Part shown: positions 47,740 through 56,530 of the stretch, one piece after another | How the letters are laid out: every line of letters starts with the position of its first letter | Numbering within the stretch: the stretch's first letter is position 1 | Assembly: GCA_965220075.1 (NCBI GenBank) | Contig: OZ244806.1 | Location: forward strand, 1,054,001 to 1,118,000 | Reading direction: 5' to 3' | DNA length: 64,000 nt | From: G965220075 sp965220075 | Lineage (GTDB): Bacteria; Chloroflexota; UBA11872 | Notes under the pieces: generated by a model | Databases searched by the model: none | What the model saw: only the letters and a program-made list of their open reading frames with translations | What the model was told of the DNA's origin: nothing | Program-made: the position numbers and the translations under genes

Positions 47740-48378
47740 GTGAGCGTGCAAGTGCGCGGCCGCGCACTCCAGTTGGCGACGCCCCACGTAATCTTCGACG
47801 CGTTGCTTGTGAGCGTGTTCGCGCTCCTGATGATCCCGGCGGCCCGCGCCCAGGTCGAAGCCGATCCGGTGCCCTATACGCTGCAGCTGCTGTTCGTGCT
47901 CTTGACCGGCTTGCTGCTTGGGCCGTGGCGCGGCGCGGCCGCCATGGCGCTCTATGCCGCGATCGGCTTTGCGGGTGCGCCGGTCTTCGCGCGGGGAGGC
48001 GGGCCGGAGTATTTCTTGGGCCCCAGTGCCGGCTACATCTACGGGTTTGTAGCGGGGGCCTTCGTCACTGGCTTGCTGGCGCAGTGGCTCGGTGGTTTCT
48101 GGGGACCTGGTGCTCGCAGCTCACCAAACGTGGTGGTGCGGTTCCTGCGGGTCGAGGTTTTGGCCGCCATCGCGGGCATACCAGTCATCTACTTCTTTGG
48201 CGTCAATCACCTCGGCCTGTACTATCTGCTGGCGACCGACCGGGGCAATCCCTGGGGAGCAGCCTGGGCGGGCGGAGCGGCGCCGTTCATTTGGTTCGAC
48301 GTGCTGAAGGCGGCCATCGCTGCGGTAATTGTGAGCAGCGCAGGACTACGAAGAGAGGGAACACGTGGCGACGATTGA
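47740..48378 (+). CDS. bioY: biotin transporter BioY (ECF S component)
   Basis: A 212-residue membrane protein that binds and imports biotin, alone or with an energy-coupling factor ATPase and EcfT. Five to six hydrophobic segments are visible. Family signatures are VPYTLQLLFVLLTGLLLGP near residue 44, AAIGFAGAPVFARGGG and FLGPSAGYIYGFVAGAFVTG. GTG 47740 has GAGGAG seven bases upstream. It sits between accB and acpP and overlaps the acpP start by 14 bases, so biotin uptake is co-expressed with the biotin-dependent step of fatty-acid synthesis. No biotin synthesis gene is in the window. Confidence 0.94.
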   Translation: MSVQVRGRALQLATPHVIFDALLVSVFALLMIPAARAQVEADPVPYTLQLLFVLLTGLLLGPWRGAAAMALYAAIGFAGAPVFARGGGPEYFLGPSAGYIYGFVAGAFVTGLLAQWLGGFWGPGARSSPNVVVRFLRVEVLAAIAGIPVIYFFGVNHLGLYYLLATDRGNPWGAAWAGGAAPFIWFDVLKAAIAAVIVSSAGLRREGTRGDD

Positions 48379-48604
48379 CCGGGTAGTGTCCGTCATTGCG
48401 GACAAGCTGGACGTGCCGGCGGACGACGTCAAGCCCAACTCTCGCTTCGTTGAGGACCTCAACGCCGACTCGCTCGATCAGGTCGAGTTGATCATGGCGC
48501 TTGAAGACGAGTACGACATCACCATCCCCGACGAAGACGCCCAGAAGATAGTCACCGTGAAGGACGCGGTCTCCTACGTAGACCAGAACCTCGAGACGTC
48601 CTAG
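48365..48604 (+). CDS. acpP: acyl carrier protein
   Basis: Carries growing acyl chains on a phosphopantetheine arm. The 79-residue acidic protein has the modified serine in EDLNADSLDQVELIMALED and the conserved ending ITIPDEDAQKIVTVKDAVSYV. GTG 48365 lies inside the end of bioY (14-base overlap), with GAGAGGGA just upstream. It is the last gene of fabF-accB-bioY-acpP; a 514-bp non-coding stretch follows. Confidence 0.96.
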   Translation: MATIDRVVSVIADKLDVPADDVKPNSRFVEDLNADSLDQVELIMALEDEYDITIPDEDAQKIVTVKDAVSYVDQNLETS

Positions 48605-49118
48605 CCGAGACCCTGCCGGTCGTCACTGGGGCTGCGAGCGTGGCTTGCCCTCTTCCCGAGATGTAGCGACGGGTGAGGCTCGTCTCGGCGTCCACATTTT
48701 GGCTGCTGTGATCATCTGGGCGCTGCGCGACTCACCGGGTCTGCCTGTATTCGTCGTTCCCTCTCTTATCACTCTCCCCGTGAGCCCTCTTATCACTCCC
48801 CCCGTGAGCCCTCTTATCACTCCCCCCGCTGAGGGGGAGTCGGCTCGGCGGGGCGCCTTGGCCCCGGCGAGCCGGTGGGGGGTAATTTGCACCCATCGAG
48901 CGCAACCGCGCCTGCCTAAGATCCCCCGCAGTGTCAGCCAGCGCCTAGCGGCTCATCCGCCGCGATTCCTTCTCATGGCTTGGTCATGATGAGACACAGC
49001 GTGCGCTGCTTGCTGGCGTCAGCCCGAACCGACTCCAGGCGTCGCATCTAGTTCTGAAGAGGCCAACCTGCCAGCCGCGGGCAGTGACGCGGCGGCGTTA
49101 TTGGGCTCTGGGCGTGAC
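48605..49118. other. 514-bp non-coding stretch between convergent acpP and nuoN
   Basis: No credible gene is seen on either strand. The middle holds the family B structured repeat (48765-48882). The rest is GC-rich sequence without a strong hairpin that I could recognise as the acpP terminator. Short open frames across the repeat are artefacts of its tandem units. Confidence 0.6.
48765..48882. repeat. intergenic structured repeat, family B (three tandem units plus hairpin)
   Basis: Three tandem 24-base-scale units starting CTTATCACTC (48765-48788, 48789-48812, from 48813) are followed by a CCCCC/GGGGG hairpin and a 14-bp stem with one mismatch (48841-48854 with 48861-48874) around GCCTTG, ending in GTGGGGGG. 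It is the partner of the two-unit copy at 31390-31482. Confidence 0.85.
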
Positions 49119-50624
49119 TTAGAGCAGTGCGGCGCTTACGGCTTCTTGCGCCCAGGCGAGCAGTCCGTTGCCCACTATGCCCAGCGCCAAAGTGGTTCCC
49201 GCCGCCAGGGCCAGCACGGCCCAATGCGTATCCGCAACGGCCACGACCGATCCGTCGGACGAGCTTTCGGCCTCGACGGCGGGCGCCGCCCGCGCTTCGT
49301 CAGGCGCGGCGTCCTGCATGAACATGTTGACTACCACCCGCAGGTAGTAGAAGGCCGACACTACCGAGGTCATCACTAGGATCACCGCCAGCCACCCTAG
49401 CTCCGCGTCGGCCGCCGCCTGGATGAGGAAGAGCTTGCCAAGGAACCCCGACATGGGCGGAATGCCTGTCAGCGCGAACATGAACACGGCCATGGCAACC
49501 GCCGGCAGCAACGAGCGTCGCGCGAGACCCCGAAACGCCGCGATGTCGGTGCTGCCGGTCTGGTACTCCACCACGTGAGCTACAGCGAAGGCGCCGAAGT
49601 TCATGAAGGCGTACACGAACCCGTAGAACAGCACCGCGGGGATGCCGATCAGCGTTACGCCGTCCCCCGACTCCACGGTGGCCGCCAGCCCCACCAGCAT
49701 GTAGCCGGTGTGAGCGATGCTGGAGTAGCCCAGCATGCGCTTGATGTTGGTCTGCGCGATCGCGGCCAGATTGCCCACGATCATCGTGGCGCTTGCGATC
49801 ACGGCAATCGCAATCGCGACGTTGGCGGCCACCGGCTCGAAGGCCAGTCCCATAACGCGGGCCAGCAGCGCGATCGCCGCCAGCTTGGGACCCACCGAGA
49901 TGAACGCGACCAGCGGCGTCGGCGCGCCCGCGTAAGCGTCCGGGGTCCACGCGTGGAAAGGCACGGCGGCTACTTTGAAACCGAGCGCCACCAGAACTAC
50001 GCCCACCGCGAACAGCACCCAGGGCTCACCGCCGCGCTGCGCCAGGCGCGACGCGACCTCCGGCAGATAGGTGCTCCCGGTCAGCCCGTAGCTCCAGGCG
50101 ATCCCGTAGACCAGCACGGCGCTGGCAAAGGCGCCCAGCGCGAAGTACTTCATCGCCGCTTCCAGCGAGGAGCGCCGGAAGCGCGTGAGCCCTACCAAAA
50201 CGTAGACCGGCAGCGCCATGAGCTCGAGCGCGATGAAAGCGGTAACCCAGTCCACGGCGCCGGCCATCAGCATCATCCCGCTGAGTGAGAACTGCACGAT
50301 GGCCGCCATCTCTATGAACGGCACGTGTTCGAAGCGCTGAGACGCAAACACCACGGTCAGCGTGGCGATGATCAGGAACAGCGCTCGCAGAAAGATCGAG
50401 AACCCGTCGACCGCCAGCTGACCGGCAAACACTTCCAGTACGCCTTCGGATGGCTGCCGCGTCAGCAGGATCAGCAGCGCGGCGCCGTTGCTCAAGATCA
50501 CCGCCGCGGTCGAAGCCGCCCGTTCCTGAGTGCGCGTTAGCGCGATCCAGGTCAGCAGCAGTAAGCCGGAGGCGACCACGATGATCTCGGGCAGGATCCA
50601 GGTCAGATCGCCGGCGTTGACCAT
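49119..50624 (-). CDS. nuoN: NADH-quinone oxidoreductase subunit N
   Basis: Antiporter-like membrane subunit of complex I, 501 residues, about fourteen hydrophobic segments. The proton-channel core is recognisable: WVTAFIALELMALPVYVLVG with a Glu, FKVAAVPFHAWTPDAYAGAPTP with the channel Lys, and NIKRMLGYSSIAHTGYMLVG. The final 60 residues have an Ala/Glu/Asp-rich insertion (DAAPDEARAAPAVEAESSSDGS) before the last helix. It is the last gene of the nuo operon and starts four bases after nuoM stops. Confidence 0.96.
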   Translation of the reverse strand: MVNAGDLTWILPEIIVVASGLLLLTWIALTRTQERAASTAAVILSNGAALLILLTRQPSEGVLEVFAGQLAVDGFSIFLRALFLIIATLTVVFASQRFEHVPFIEMAAIVQFSLSGMMLMAGAVDWVTAFIALELMALPVYVLVGLTRFRRSSLEAAMKYFALGAFASAVLVYGIAWSYGLTGSTYLPEVASRLAQRGGEPWVLFAVGVVLVALGFKVAAVPFHAWTPDAYAGAPTPLVAFISVGPKLAAIALLARVMGLAFEPVAANVAIAIAVIASATMIVGNLAAIAQTNIKRMLGYSSIAHTGYMLVGLAATVESGDGVTLIGIPAVLFYGFVYAFMNFGAFAVAHVVEYQTGSTDIAAFRGLARRSLLPAVAMAVFMFALTGIPPMSGFLGKLFLIQAAADAELGWLAVILVMTSVVSAFYYLRVVVNMFMQDAAPDEARAAPAVEAESSSDGSVVAVADTHWAVLALAAGTTLALGIVGNGLLAWAQEAVSAALL

Positions 50625-50628
50625 GCCG

Positions 50629-52107
50629 CTAGCTCACCAGACCGGAGGTCGTCGCCGTAAGCAACGACACGAAGGTGTCCGGGTGGACCCCGGCCCACAC
50701 GACCAGAACGGCCAGACTGACGAACGCGGCCGACTCCACGCGGTTGACGTCCGGGATGGCCGCCAGCGTTGAGTTGCGCAGCCGGCCCAACGCGACACGC
50801 TGGTACATCCATAGCATGTATGCCGCGGCTAGGATCACGCCCACGGCTGCCAGCGCCCCCACGGCGGTCGAGTACCTGAACGCACCCACCAGCACGAGGA
50901 ATTCACCCACGAAGCCGCTCAGCATAGGCAGTCCCAGCGACGCCAGGCTGAAGAAGCCCAGAGCCACAGCGTAGATCGGCATGCGGCCGGCCAGCCCGCC
51001 CAGGTCGGCAATCTGGCGCGTATGCGCCCGTTCGTATACCACGCCCACGGCGAAGAACAGCGCCGCGCTCACAAGCCCGTGGCTGAACATCTGCACGATC
51101 GCCCCATCCATACCGACTTGGGTGTCGCTGAATATGCCGAGCGTCACAAAGCCCATATGGCTCACGCTCGAGTACGCCACCAGCTTCTTGAGATCCGACT
51201 GCGCCATGGCCACCAGCGCGCCGTAGATGATCGCCGCGATCGAGAGCCCGATCATCAATCCGCGCGCCTCCGCCACCGCGTCCGGCGTAATCGGCAGCAT
51301 GAAGCGCAGGAACCCGTAAGCGCCCATCTTTAGCAGCACGCCGGCCAGCAGCATGCTGCCGCCCGTCGGCGCCTCCACGTGGGCGTCCGGAAGCCAGGTG
51401 TGGAACGGCACCATCGGCACCTTGATCGCGAACGCGAAGAAGAAGGCCACGAAAATCCAGCGTTGCAAGACGTGCGACGCGTCGGCCATCGCGGACGGAA
51501 TCGCCTCGACGTCGAACGTGCCGGTGGTAAACCGGATCACCAGAATCGCCACCAGCATCAGAACGCTGCCGGCGAAGGTGAATAGGAAGAACTTGATCGT
51601 TGCGTAGACGCGCCGCTCGTGTCCCCAGATCCCGATCAACAGGTACATCGGGATCAGCATCATTTCCCAGAAGACGTAGAAGAGGACGAAGTCGAGTGCG
51701 AGGAAGACGCCCATCATGGCTGTCTGAATGAGCACTAGAGACGCGAAGAACTCGCGCTGGCGCCGTTTGATAGTCAGCCACGACGTGGCCACCACCACCG
51801 GCCCCAGGATGCCGGTGAGCAGGACCATCAGGATGGACACGCCGTCGACGCCCAGCTTGTACGAGATGTCGAGGGCCGGCAGCCAGGCGGCGCGCTCGCC
51901 CATCTGGTAGCCGGCCGCGGCGGCGTCGAAGCGGACCACCGTCACAACCGCCAGCGCCAGCTGGGTAATCGTGGCCAGCAGCGCGAAGCTGGCGATCGCA
52001 TTGCGGCTGCGGCCCAGAACGATCCCCGGCATCCCGATAACCAGCGGCAGCCAGACCAGCAGGGATAGCAGCGGGAATTGCAGTGCGCTGGCGCCCGAGT
52101 CGATCAT
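50629..52107 (-). CDS. nuoM: NADH-quinone oxidoreductase subunit M
   Basis: Antiporter-like proton-pumping subunit, 492 residues with about fourteen hydrophobic segments. The channel residues are present: VLFYVFWEMMLIPMYLLIGIWG with the Glu, IKVPMVPFHTWLPDAHVEAPTGGS with the Lys, and DLKKLVAYSSVSHMGFV. It begins with ATG 52107, four bases after the end of nuoL, and is followed four bases later by nuoN. Confidence 0.97.
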   Translation of the reverse strand: MIDSGASALQFPLLSLLVWLPLVIGMPGIVLGRSRNAIASFALLATITQLALAVVTVVRFDAAAAGYQMGERAAWLPALDISYKLGVDGVSILMVLLTGILGPVVVATSWLTIKRRQREFFASLVLIQTAMMGVFLALDFVLFYVFWEMMLIPMYLLIGIWGHERRVYATIKFFLFTFAGSVLMLVAILVIRFTTGTFDVEAIPSAMADASHVLQRWIFVAFFFAFAIKVPMVPFHTWLPDAHVEAPTGGSMLLAGVLLKMGAYGFLRFMLPITPDAVAEARGLMIGLSIAAIIYGALVAMAQSDLKKLVAYSSVSHMGFVTLGIFSDTQVGMDGAIVQMFSHGLVSAALFFAVGVVYERAHTRQIADLGGLAGRMPIYAVALGFFSLASLGLPMLSGFVGEFLVLVGAFRYSTAVGALAAVGVILAAAYMLWMYQRVALGRLRNSTLAAIPDVNRVESAAFVSLAVLVVWAGVHPDTFVSLLTATTSGLVS

Positions 52108-52111
52108 CTGG

Positions 52112-54070
52112 TTAGCGGAAGATCATCAGGCCGCCCACGGTGAGGATCATCCCCACCACCATGAGGAGCGCATAGTTTTGAAGCTGTCCCGTCTGCACGC
52201 GGCGAAGCTGGCCGCTCGCCATCCGCGTGATAGCGCCGATGCCGTTCACCACTCCGTCGATCACCCCGGCGTCGAATCCCCACGAGGCCAGCGCCAGAGC
52301 CCTGGTCGAGGCGGCCGCGACGCCGTCGCCAAGGTGATCCATGTACCACTTGTTCTCGAAGAGAGTTTGCATGCCGGGGGCCGCGCGCCGGGCAAGCTGA
52401 GGTAAACCGACGCCGCGCGTGTAGGCCAGTATCGCCAGTCCAATCCCCGTGACCGCCACAAGACTCGAGACGATCGCCAGCACCAGTCCGGTAAGCGGGA
52501 CCCCCGACGAGCTGGACGCGAGCTCCGCCGCCGTTTCGTGGGGGCCGGTCAAGTGCAATATCCCGGGAACCACCTCCATAAAGTGGTGCAGGAAGCCGGC
52601 CTCGGCGGGAATTCCCAGCACGGCGCCGGCGGCAAGCGCGCCCACCGCCAGCACCACCAGCGGCGCGGTCATCAGACGCGGCGACTCGTGGGCGTGGGCG
52701 TGCAGCTCTTCGTCGCGCGGCTTGCCGTGAAACGTCAGGATCACCATGCGGAAGGTGTACAACGCGGTCAGCAGCGATACAACCATCCCCGCGATCAGGA
52801 ACAGCCAGAAAATACCCGCGCCGTCGGCGGCCGCCAGCTCGCCTCCCTGCGAGGCCACGGCCTTGAAGTACGCGCTGGCCAGGATCTCGTCCTTGCTCCA
52901 GAAGCCCGCCAGCGGAAAGATCGCCGCCAGCGCCAGGCTGCCGACTATGAATGTGGCGTATGTGACTGGAAGCCGCCGGCGCAAACCGCCCATGCGCCGC
53001 ATGTCCTGCTCGTCATTGACTGCGTGGATCACGCTGCCCGACCCGAGAAAGAGCAGGGCTTTGAAGAAAGCGTGCGTGACCAGGTGGAAGATCGCCACGG
53101 AGAAGGCGCCGGTGCCTAGCGCCAGGAACATCAGACCCAGCTGACTTATGGTCGAGTAGGCCAGCACCCGCTTGATGTCGGTCTGCACCAGCGCAATGGT
53201 CGCGGCCAGCACTGCGGTGCCGGTGCCCACTGCGGCCATGAGCACCAGCGCCTCCGGCGCCAGCGTGTACAACGGACTCATGCGCGCCACCATGTAAACG
53301 CCCGCCGTGACCATGGTGGCGGCGTGGATCAACGCGCTTACGGGCGTGGGACCTTCCATCGCGTCGGGCAGCCACACGTGCAGCGGGAACTGTGCTGACT
53401 TGCCCATGGCGCCTATGAAGAGCAGGAAGGCGATCGCGCTCAGCATGCGCGGATCCGCCTCCGGCAGCTGCGCGAATATCTCCTGATAGCGCAGCGTGCC
53501 GAACTGCAAGAAGGCCAGGATTATCCCGATGGCGAATCCGAAATCGCCGATCCGGTTCACCAGGAACGCTTTGGTCGCCGCGCTGCTGGCGCTGGGCCGC
53601 TCGTGCCAAAACCCGATCAACAGATACGAGCACAGCCCCACCATCTCCCAGAAGATATAGAGCTGCAGCAGGTTGTCGGAGAGCACCAGCATGACCATGC
53701 TGAAGACGAACAGCGGGATCCAGGTGTGGAAGCGCGCCTTCGCCGGGTCGTGCTGCATGTACCCAACCGAGTAGAGCGCCACCAACGCGCTCACGCCCGT
53801 TACGGTCAGGAGCATGACGACCGCCAGCGGGTCTAGCTGAAAGCCGATGTCGACCACGAAGTCGCCCGAGCCGACCCACGGATATAGGAGCACTTTGGGC
53901 GCTTTGTTGGCGACCCCGCCGAGCCAAAGCGCCAGCGAAGCGGCGAACGATCCCGCGATGGCCGCCGTGGATATCCAGCCGGTCCACGCGGGCGCGCGCC
54001 GCCCGGCGATCGCGTTGATGAGAAACGCGGCCAGCGGCAGCAGCGCGATGATCCAGGGCTGGTCCAGCAC
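52112..54070 (-). CDS. nuoL: NADH-quinone oxidoreductase subunit L
   Basis: The largest antiporter-like subunit, 652 residues, with a long amphipathic lateral helix expected at its C-terminus. Seen are LLQLYIFWEMVGLCSYLLIGFWH, MGKSAQFPLHVWLPDAMEGPTPVSALIHAATMVTAG and DIKRVLAYSTISQLGLM, all matching the proton channels of NuoL. The C-terminal half carries the long helix region and a final membrane segment (LLMVVGMILTVGGLMIF). Start is GTG 54070. It lies 35 bases after nuoK. Confidence 0.97.
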   Translation of the reverse strand: MLDQPWIIALLPLAAFLINAIAGRRAPAWTGWISTAAIAGSFAASLALWLGGVANKAPKVLLYPWVGSGDFVVDIGFQLDPLAVVMLLTVTGVSALVALYSVGYMQHDPAKARFHTWIPLFVFSMVMLVLSDNLLQLYIFWEMVGLCSYLLIGFWHERPSASSAATKAFLVNRIGDFGFAIGIILAFLQFGTLRYQEIFAQLPEADPRMLSAIAFLLFIGAMGKSAQFPLHVWLPDAMEGPTPVSALIHAATMVTAGVYMVARMSPLYTLAPEALVLMAAVGTGTAVLAATIALVQTDIKRVLAYSTISQLGLMFLALGTGAFSVAIFHLVTHAFFKALLFLGSGSVIHAVNDEQDMRRMGGLRRRLPVTYATFIVGSLALAAIFPLAGFWSKDEILASAYFKAVASQGGELAAADGAGIFWLFLIAGMVVSLLTALYTFRMVILTFHGKPRDEELHAHAHESPRLMTAPLVVLAVGALAAGAVLGIPAEAGFLHHFMEVVPGILHLTGPHETAAELASSSSGVPLTGLVLAIVSSLVAVTGIGLAILAYTRGVGLPQLARRAAPGMQTLFENKWYMDHLGDGVAAASTRALALASWGFDAGVIDGVVNGIGAITRMASGQLRRVQTGQLQNYALLMVVGMILTVGGLMIFR

Positions 54071-54105
54071 GATTAGGCCGACCTCACGTCTTCACCGCGA
54101 TACGT

Positions 54106-54405
54106 CTAGCCACTTAGGCTGTCCAGTTCGTCCACGTTCACCACCGGATAGACGCGGCTCAAAGCCACCAGAATCGCCAGGCCGACGGCCACCTCGGCCG
54201 CGGCTACGGTAAGTGAAAACACCACCAGCGCGTTGCCGGCCATGTCGTCCAGAAACCTGGAGAAGGCCGCCAGGGTCAGATTTCCGCCGTTGAGCATCAG
54301 CTCGATGGACATCAGCACCACGATGGCGTTGCGCCGCAGCAGCACGCCGGCGGTGCCGAGGGAGAAGAGCAGCGCTCCGACGACCAGGTAGGCGTTGAGG
54401 TCCAT
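54106..54405 (-). CDS. nuoK: NADH-quinone oxidoreductase subunit K
   Basis: A 99-residue three-helix membrane subunit. Conserved features are LFSLGTAGVLLRRNAIVVLMSIELMLNGGNL, with the membrane Glu in SIELMLN, and FSLTVAAAEVAVGLAILVAL with the second Glu. Both take part in proton transfer. Its ATG overlaps the stop of nuoJ by one base (TGATG). Confidence 0.97.
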   Translation of the reverse strand: MDLNAYLVVGALLFSLGTAGVLLRRNAIVVLMSIELMLNGGNLTLAAFSRFLDDMAGNALVVFSLTVAAAEVAVGLAILVALSRVYPVVNVDELDSLSG

Positions 54406-55034
54406 CAGAGAGTCCGCTCGCCCAGCCCATGCGCTTCCTGCTCGGCGTCGCCGGCTCCATTAGGACTGGCAGCCGGCGCTTCCAGCGCCTCTTGCGCCGC
54501 GCTGGTCTCGGCGTCGTCGAAGCGCCGCGCGAGGACGATGGCGCCCAGCGCCCCCACCAGGAGCAGCACGCTGGCCACCTCGAAAGGCAGCAGGTACTCG
54601 GTGAAGAGCACCGAGGCCAACGCCTGCGTGCTTCCTCCCAGCTCCGAAATGGACTGCGGCGCGAATACGCCGCGGAACGCGTCGGATATCTCGGGCGTGC
54701 CCACGCCCACGAAGACCGCCTCCACCGCCAGCACGATGGCCAGCGGAATGCCCAGCCAGGCTTGCCGGTGGTGTATGCGCTCGTCCGGAAGATGGCGCAT
54801 GTCAAGCATCATCAGCGTGAACAGGAAGAGAACTACGATCGCCCCGGCGTAGACGATCACTTGGACGGCGGCCAGAAAGCCCGCCCCCAGGATCACGAAC
54901 AGGCCGGCCACGTGGAAGATCACGAAGACCAGCGAGAGCGCCGCGTGCACCGGGTTGCGAAACAGCAGCACGCCGAATCCCGCCCCGACGGCCATGATCG
55001 CCAGGTACCAGAACGCTACTACCTGCTCAACCAC
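54405..55034 (-). CDS. nuoJ: NADH-quinone oxidoreductase subunit J
   Basis: A 209-residue membrane subunit with five hydrophobic segments. Seen are FRNPVHAALSLVFVIFHVAGLFVILGAGFLAAVQVIVYAGAIVVLFLF, including the conserved Tyr-Ala-Gly-Ala-Ile-Val stretch. The C-terminus has a 40-residue Ala/Glu-rich cytoplasmic tail, longer than in many relatives. GTG 55034 overlaps the end of nuoI by eight bases. Confidence 0.95.
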   Translation of the reverse strand: MVEQVVAFWYLAIMAVGAGFGVLLFRNPVHAALSLVFVIFHVAGLFVILGAGFLAAVQVIVYAGAIVVLFLFTLMMLDMRHLPDERIHHRQAWLGIPLAIVLAVEAVFVGVGTPEISDAFRGVFAPQSISELGGSTQALASVLFTEYLLPFEVASVLLLVGALGAIVLARRFDDAETSAAQEALEAPAASPNGAGDAEQEAHGLGERTL

Positions 55035-55518
55035 GTTCGAACCAATTGGCGATTCGGGCGCCGGGCCCCTCGTTGCGCAGCTCCCGCTCGCGGTTGCGCG
55101 TGTCGGCCTCGTAGATGTCGATCATCTTGAAGCCGTCGATTAGGAGACCGCGGCGATCCTCGGTGACCAGATGGAAGTCGTGCGTGCGTTGCAGCGCGTC
55201 CACGGGGCACGCCTCTATGCAGAAGTAGCAGAACACGCAGCGTCCGACGTCGAAGAGGTACCGGTCCACGCGGCGTGTGCCGTCGTCGTTTTCGCTGGTA
55301 TCCACCCGGATCACGTCGTTCGGGCAGGCGGTCTCGCACAGACCGCATCCCACGCACGTGAGGCCGCCCGTCAGCTCGTCGCGGCGCATGCCCACCTGAC
55401 CGCGAAAGCGGTACGCGATATCGCGCAGCTCCTCCGGATACATCACCGTCGAGGGCTTGCGCCGACCCACTTTGAGGACCGTCGCGAAGCCTTTCAGCAA
55501 ACCGGTGCCCAGCGGCAT
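55027..55518 (-). CDS. nuoI: NADH-quinone oxidoreductase subunit I
   Basis: Soluble 163-residue subunit carrying two [4Fe-4S] clusters (N6a and N6b) in the electron wire. Both ferredoxin motifs are present: CVGCGLCETACPNDVIRV and CVFCYFCIEACPVDALQRT. The start region RRKPSTVMYPEELRDIAYRFRGQ is typical. It follows nuoH by six bases and overlaps nuoJ. Confidence 0.97.
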   Translation of the reverse strand: MPLGTGLLKGFATVLKVGRRKPSTVMYPEELRDIAYRFRGQVGMRRDELTGGLTCVGCGLCETACPNDVIRVDTSENDDGTRRVDRYLFDVGRCVFCYFCIEACPVDALQRTHDFHLVTEDRRGLLIDGFKMIDIYEADTRNRERELRNEGPGARIANWFERG

Positions 55519-55524
55519 AGGGGT

Positions 55525-56526
55525 TCAGCTCCAAGCCATACGCAGAGCCGCGGCGATCACTAGATTCGCCAAGCCTAGCGGCAAAAGAATCTTCCAGCAG
55601 AAGCTCATGAGTTGGTCGTAGCGGAAACGCGGCAGGGTGGCGCGCAGCATCAAGAAGCCGAACACAAGGGCGCCCACCTTCAGGAAGAACCAGAAGACGC
55701 CGCTCAGGCCCTCCAGCCCGGCGATCGTCCAGCCGTTCCAGCCGCCCAGGAACAGTGTCGTGGTGACGGCGGACATCAACAGGATGTTGGCGTACTCGCC
55801 CATGAAGAAGAACGCCCAGCGCATCCCGGAGTACTCCACGTGAAAGCCGGCCACGAGTTCGGTCTCGGCTTCCGGCAGGTCCAGCGGGGCGCGGTTGGTC
55901 TCCGCCACGGCCGCGATCAAGAACAGCAGAAAGCCCAGGAGCTGGGGCACGATAAACCAGAGCTCGCGCTGGCGCTCCACGATCTCGGTGAGGCTGAGCG
56001 TGCCTGCGTAGAGCAAGACTCCCAGGGCCGCCAGTCCCATGACCAGCTCGTAGCTGATCACCTGCGCGCTCGAGCGCAGCGCCCCAAAGTGGGCGTATTT
56101 GCTGTTTGACGACCAGCCGGCCATCACCACGCCGTAGACCCCCAGCGATCCCATCGCCAGGAAGAACAGCAGCCCCACGTTGAGATCGGTCGCCCAGAGT
56201 CCCACCTCGCGCCCGATATCCACAGTGGGTCCCAGCGGCACGATGGCCCATGCCGCCATCGATGGCACGACCAGAAAGACCGGCCCGAACCAGAACACGG
56301 CTTTGCTTGCCCCACTCGGAATCATGTCCTCCTTGGCGCCCAGCTTGAGCCCGTCCACCAGGGTCTGCAGCACGCCGTGAAACCCCACCCGATTCGGGCC
56401 GATGCGGGATTGCAGCCGCCCCAGGGTCCATCGCTCGATGAGCACGATCACGATCGGCGACGCGACGAATATCAGCAGAATCGCCACGGCCTTGACCGCC
56501 ACGATGAGCCAGTCCCAGCCGTCCAT
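55525..56526 (-). CDS. nuoH: NADH-quinone oxidoreductase subunit H
   Basis: Membrane subunit at the quinone site, 333 residues, eight hydrophobic segments. Conserved stretches are IERWTLGRLQSRIGPNRVGFHGVLQTLVDGLKLGAKED, AAVAETNRAPLDLPEAETELVAGFHVEYSGMRWAFFFMGEYA and RFRYDQLMSFCWKILLPLGL, with the Glu-rich loop that contributes to coupling. It starts with ATG 56526, four bases after the nuoG stop. Confidence 0.97.
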   Translation of the reverse strand: MDGWDWLIVAVKAVAILLIFVASPIVIVLIERWTLGRLQSRIGPNRVGFHGVLQTLVDGLKLGAKEDMIPSGASKAVFWFGPVFLVVPSMAAWAIVPLGPTVDIGREVGLWATDLNVGLLFFLAMGSLGVYGVVMAGWSSNSKYAHFGALRSSAQVISYELVMGLAALGVLLYAGTLSLTEIVERQRELWFIVPQLLGFLLFLIAAVAETNRAPLDLPEAETELVAGFHVEYSGMRWAFFFMGEYANILLMSAVTTTLFLGGWNGWTIAGLEGLSGVFWFFLKVGALVFGFLMLRATLPRFRYDQLMSFCWKILLPLGLANLVIAAALRMAWS

Positions 56527-56530
56527 ACGT

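Noticed and set aside
48765..48882. Possible CRISPR array
   Set aside because: The repeated 24-base units are directly adjacent with no spacers, and no cas gene is in the window.
48623..48892. 89-codon minus-strand frame over the repeat
   Set aside because: Its repeated GVIRGLTG peptide is just the translation of the tandem units; no ribosome binding site or relatives are expected.
55019..56431. 470-codon open frame on the minus strand across nuoH and nuoI
   Set aside because: It is out of frame with both genes, which carry clear family motifs, and its composition (Arg/Gly/Pro-rich) is typical of a shadow frame.
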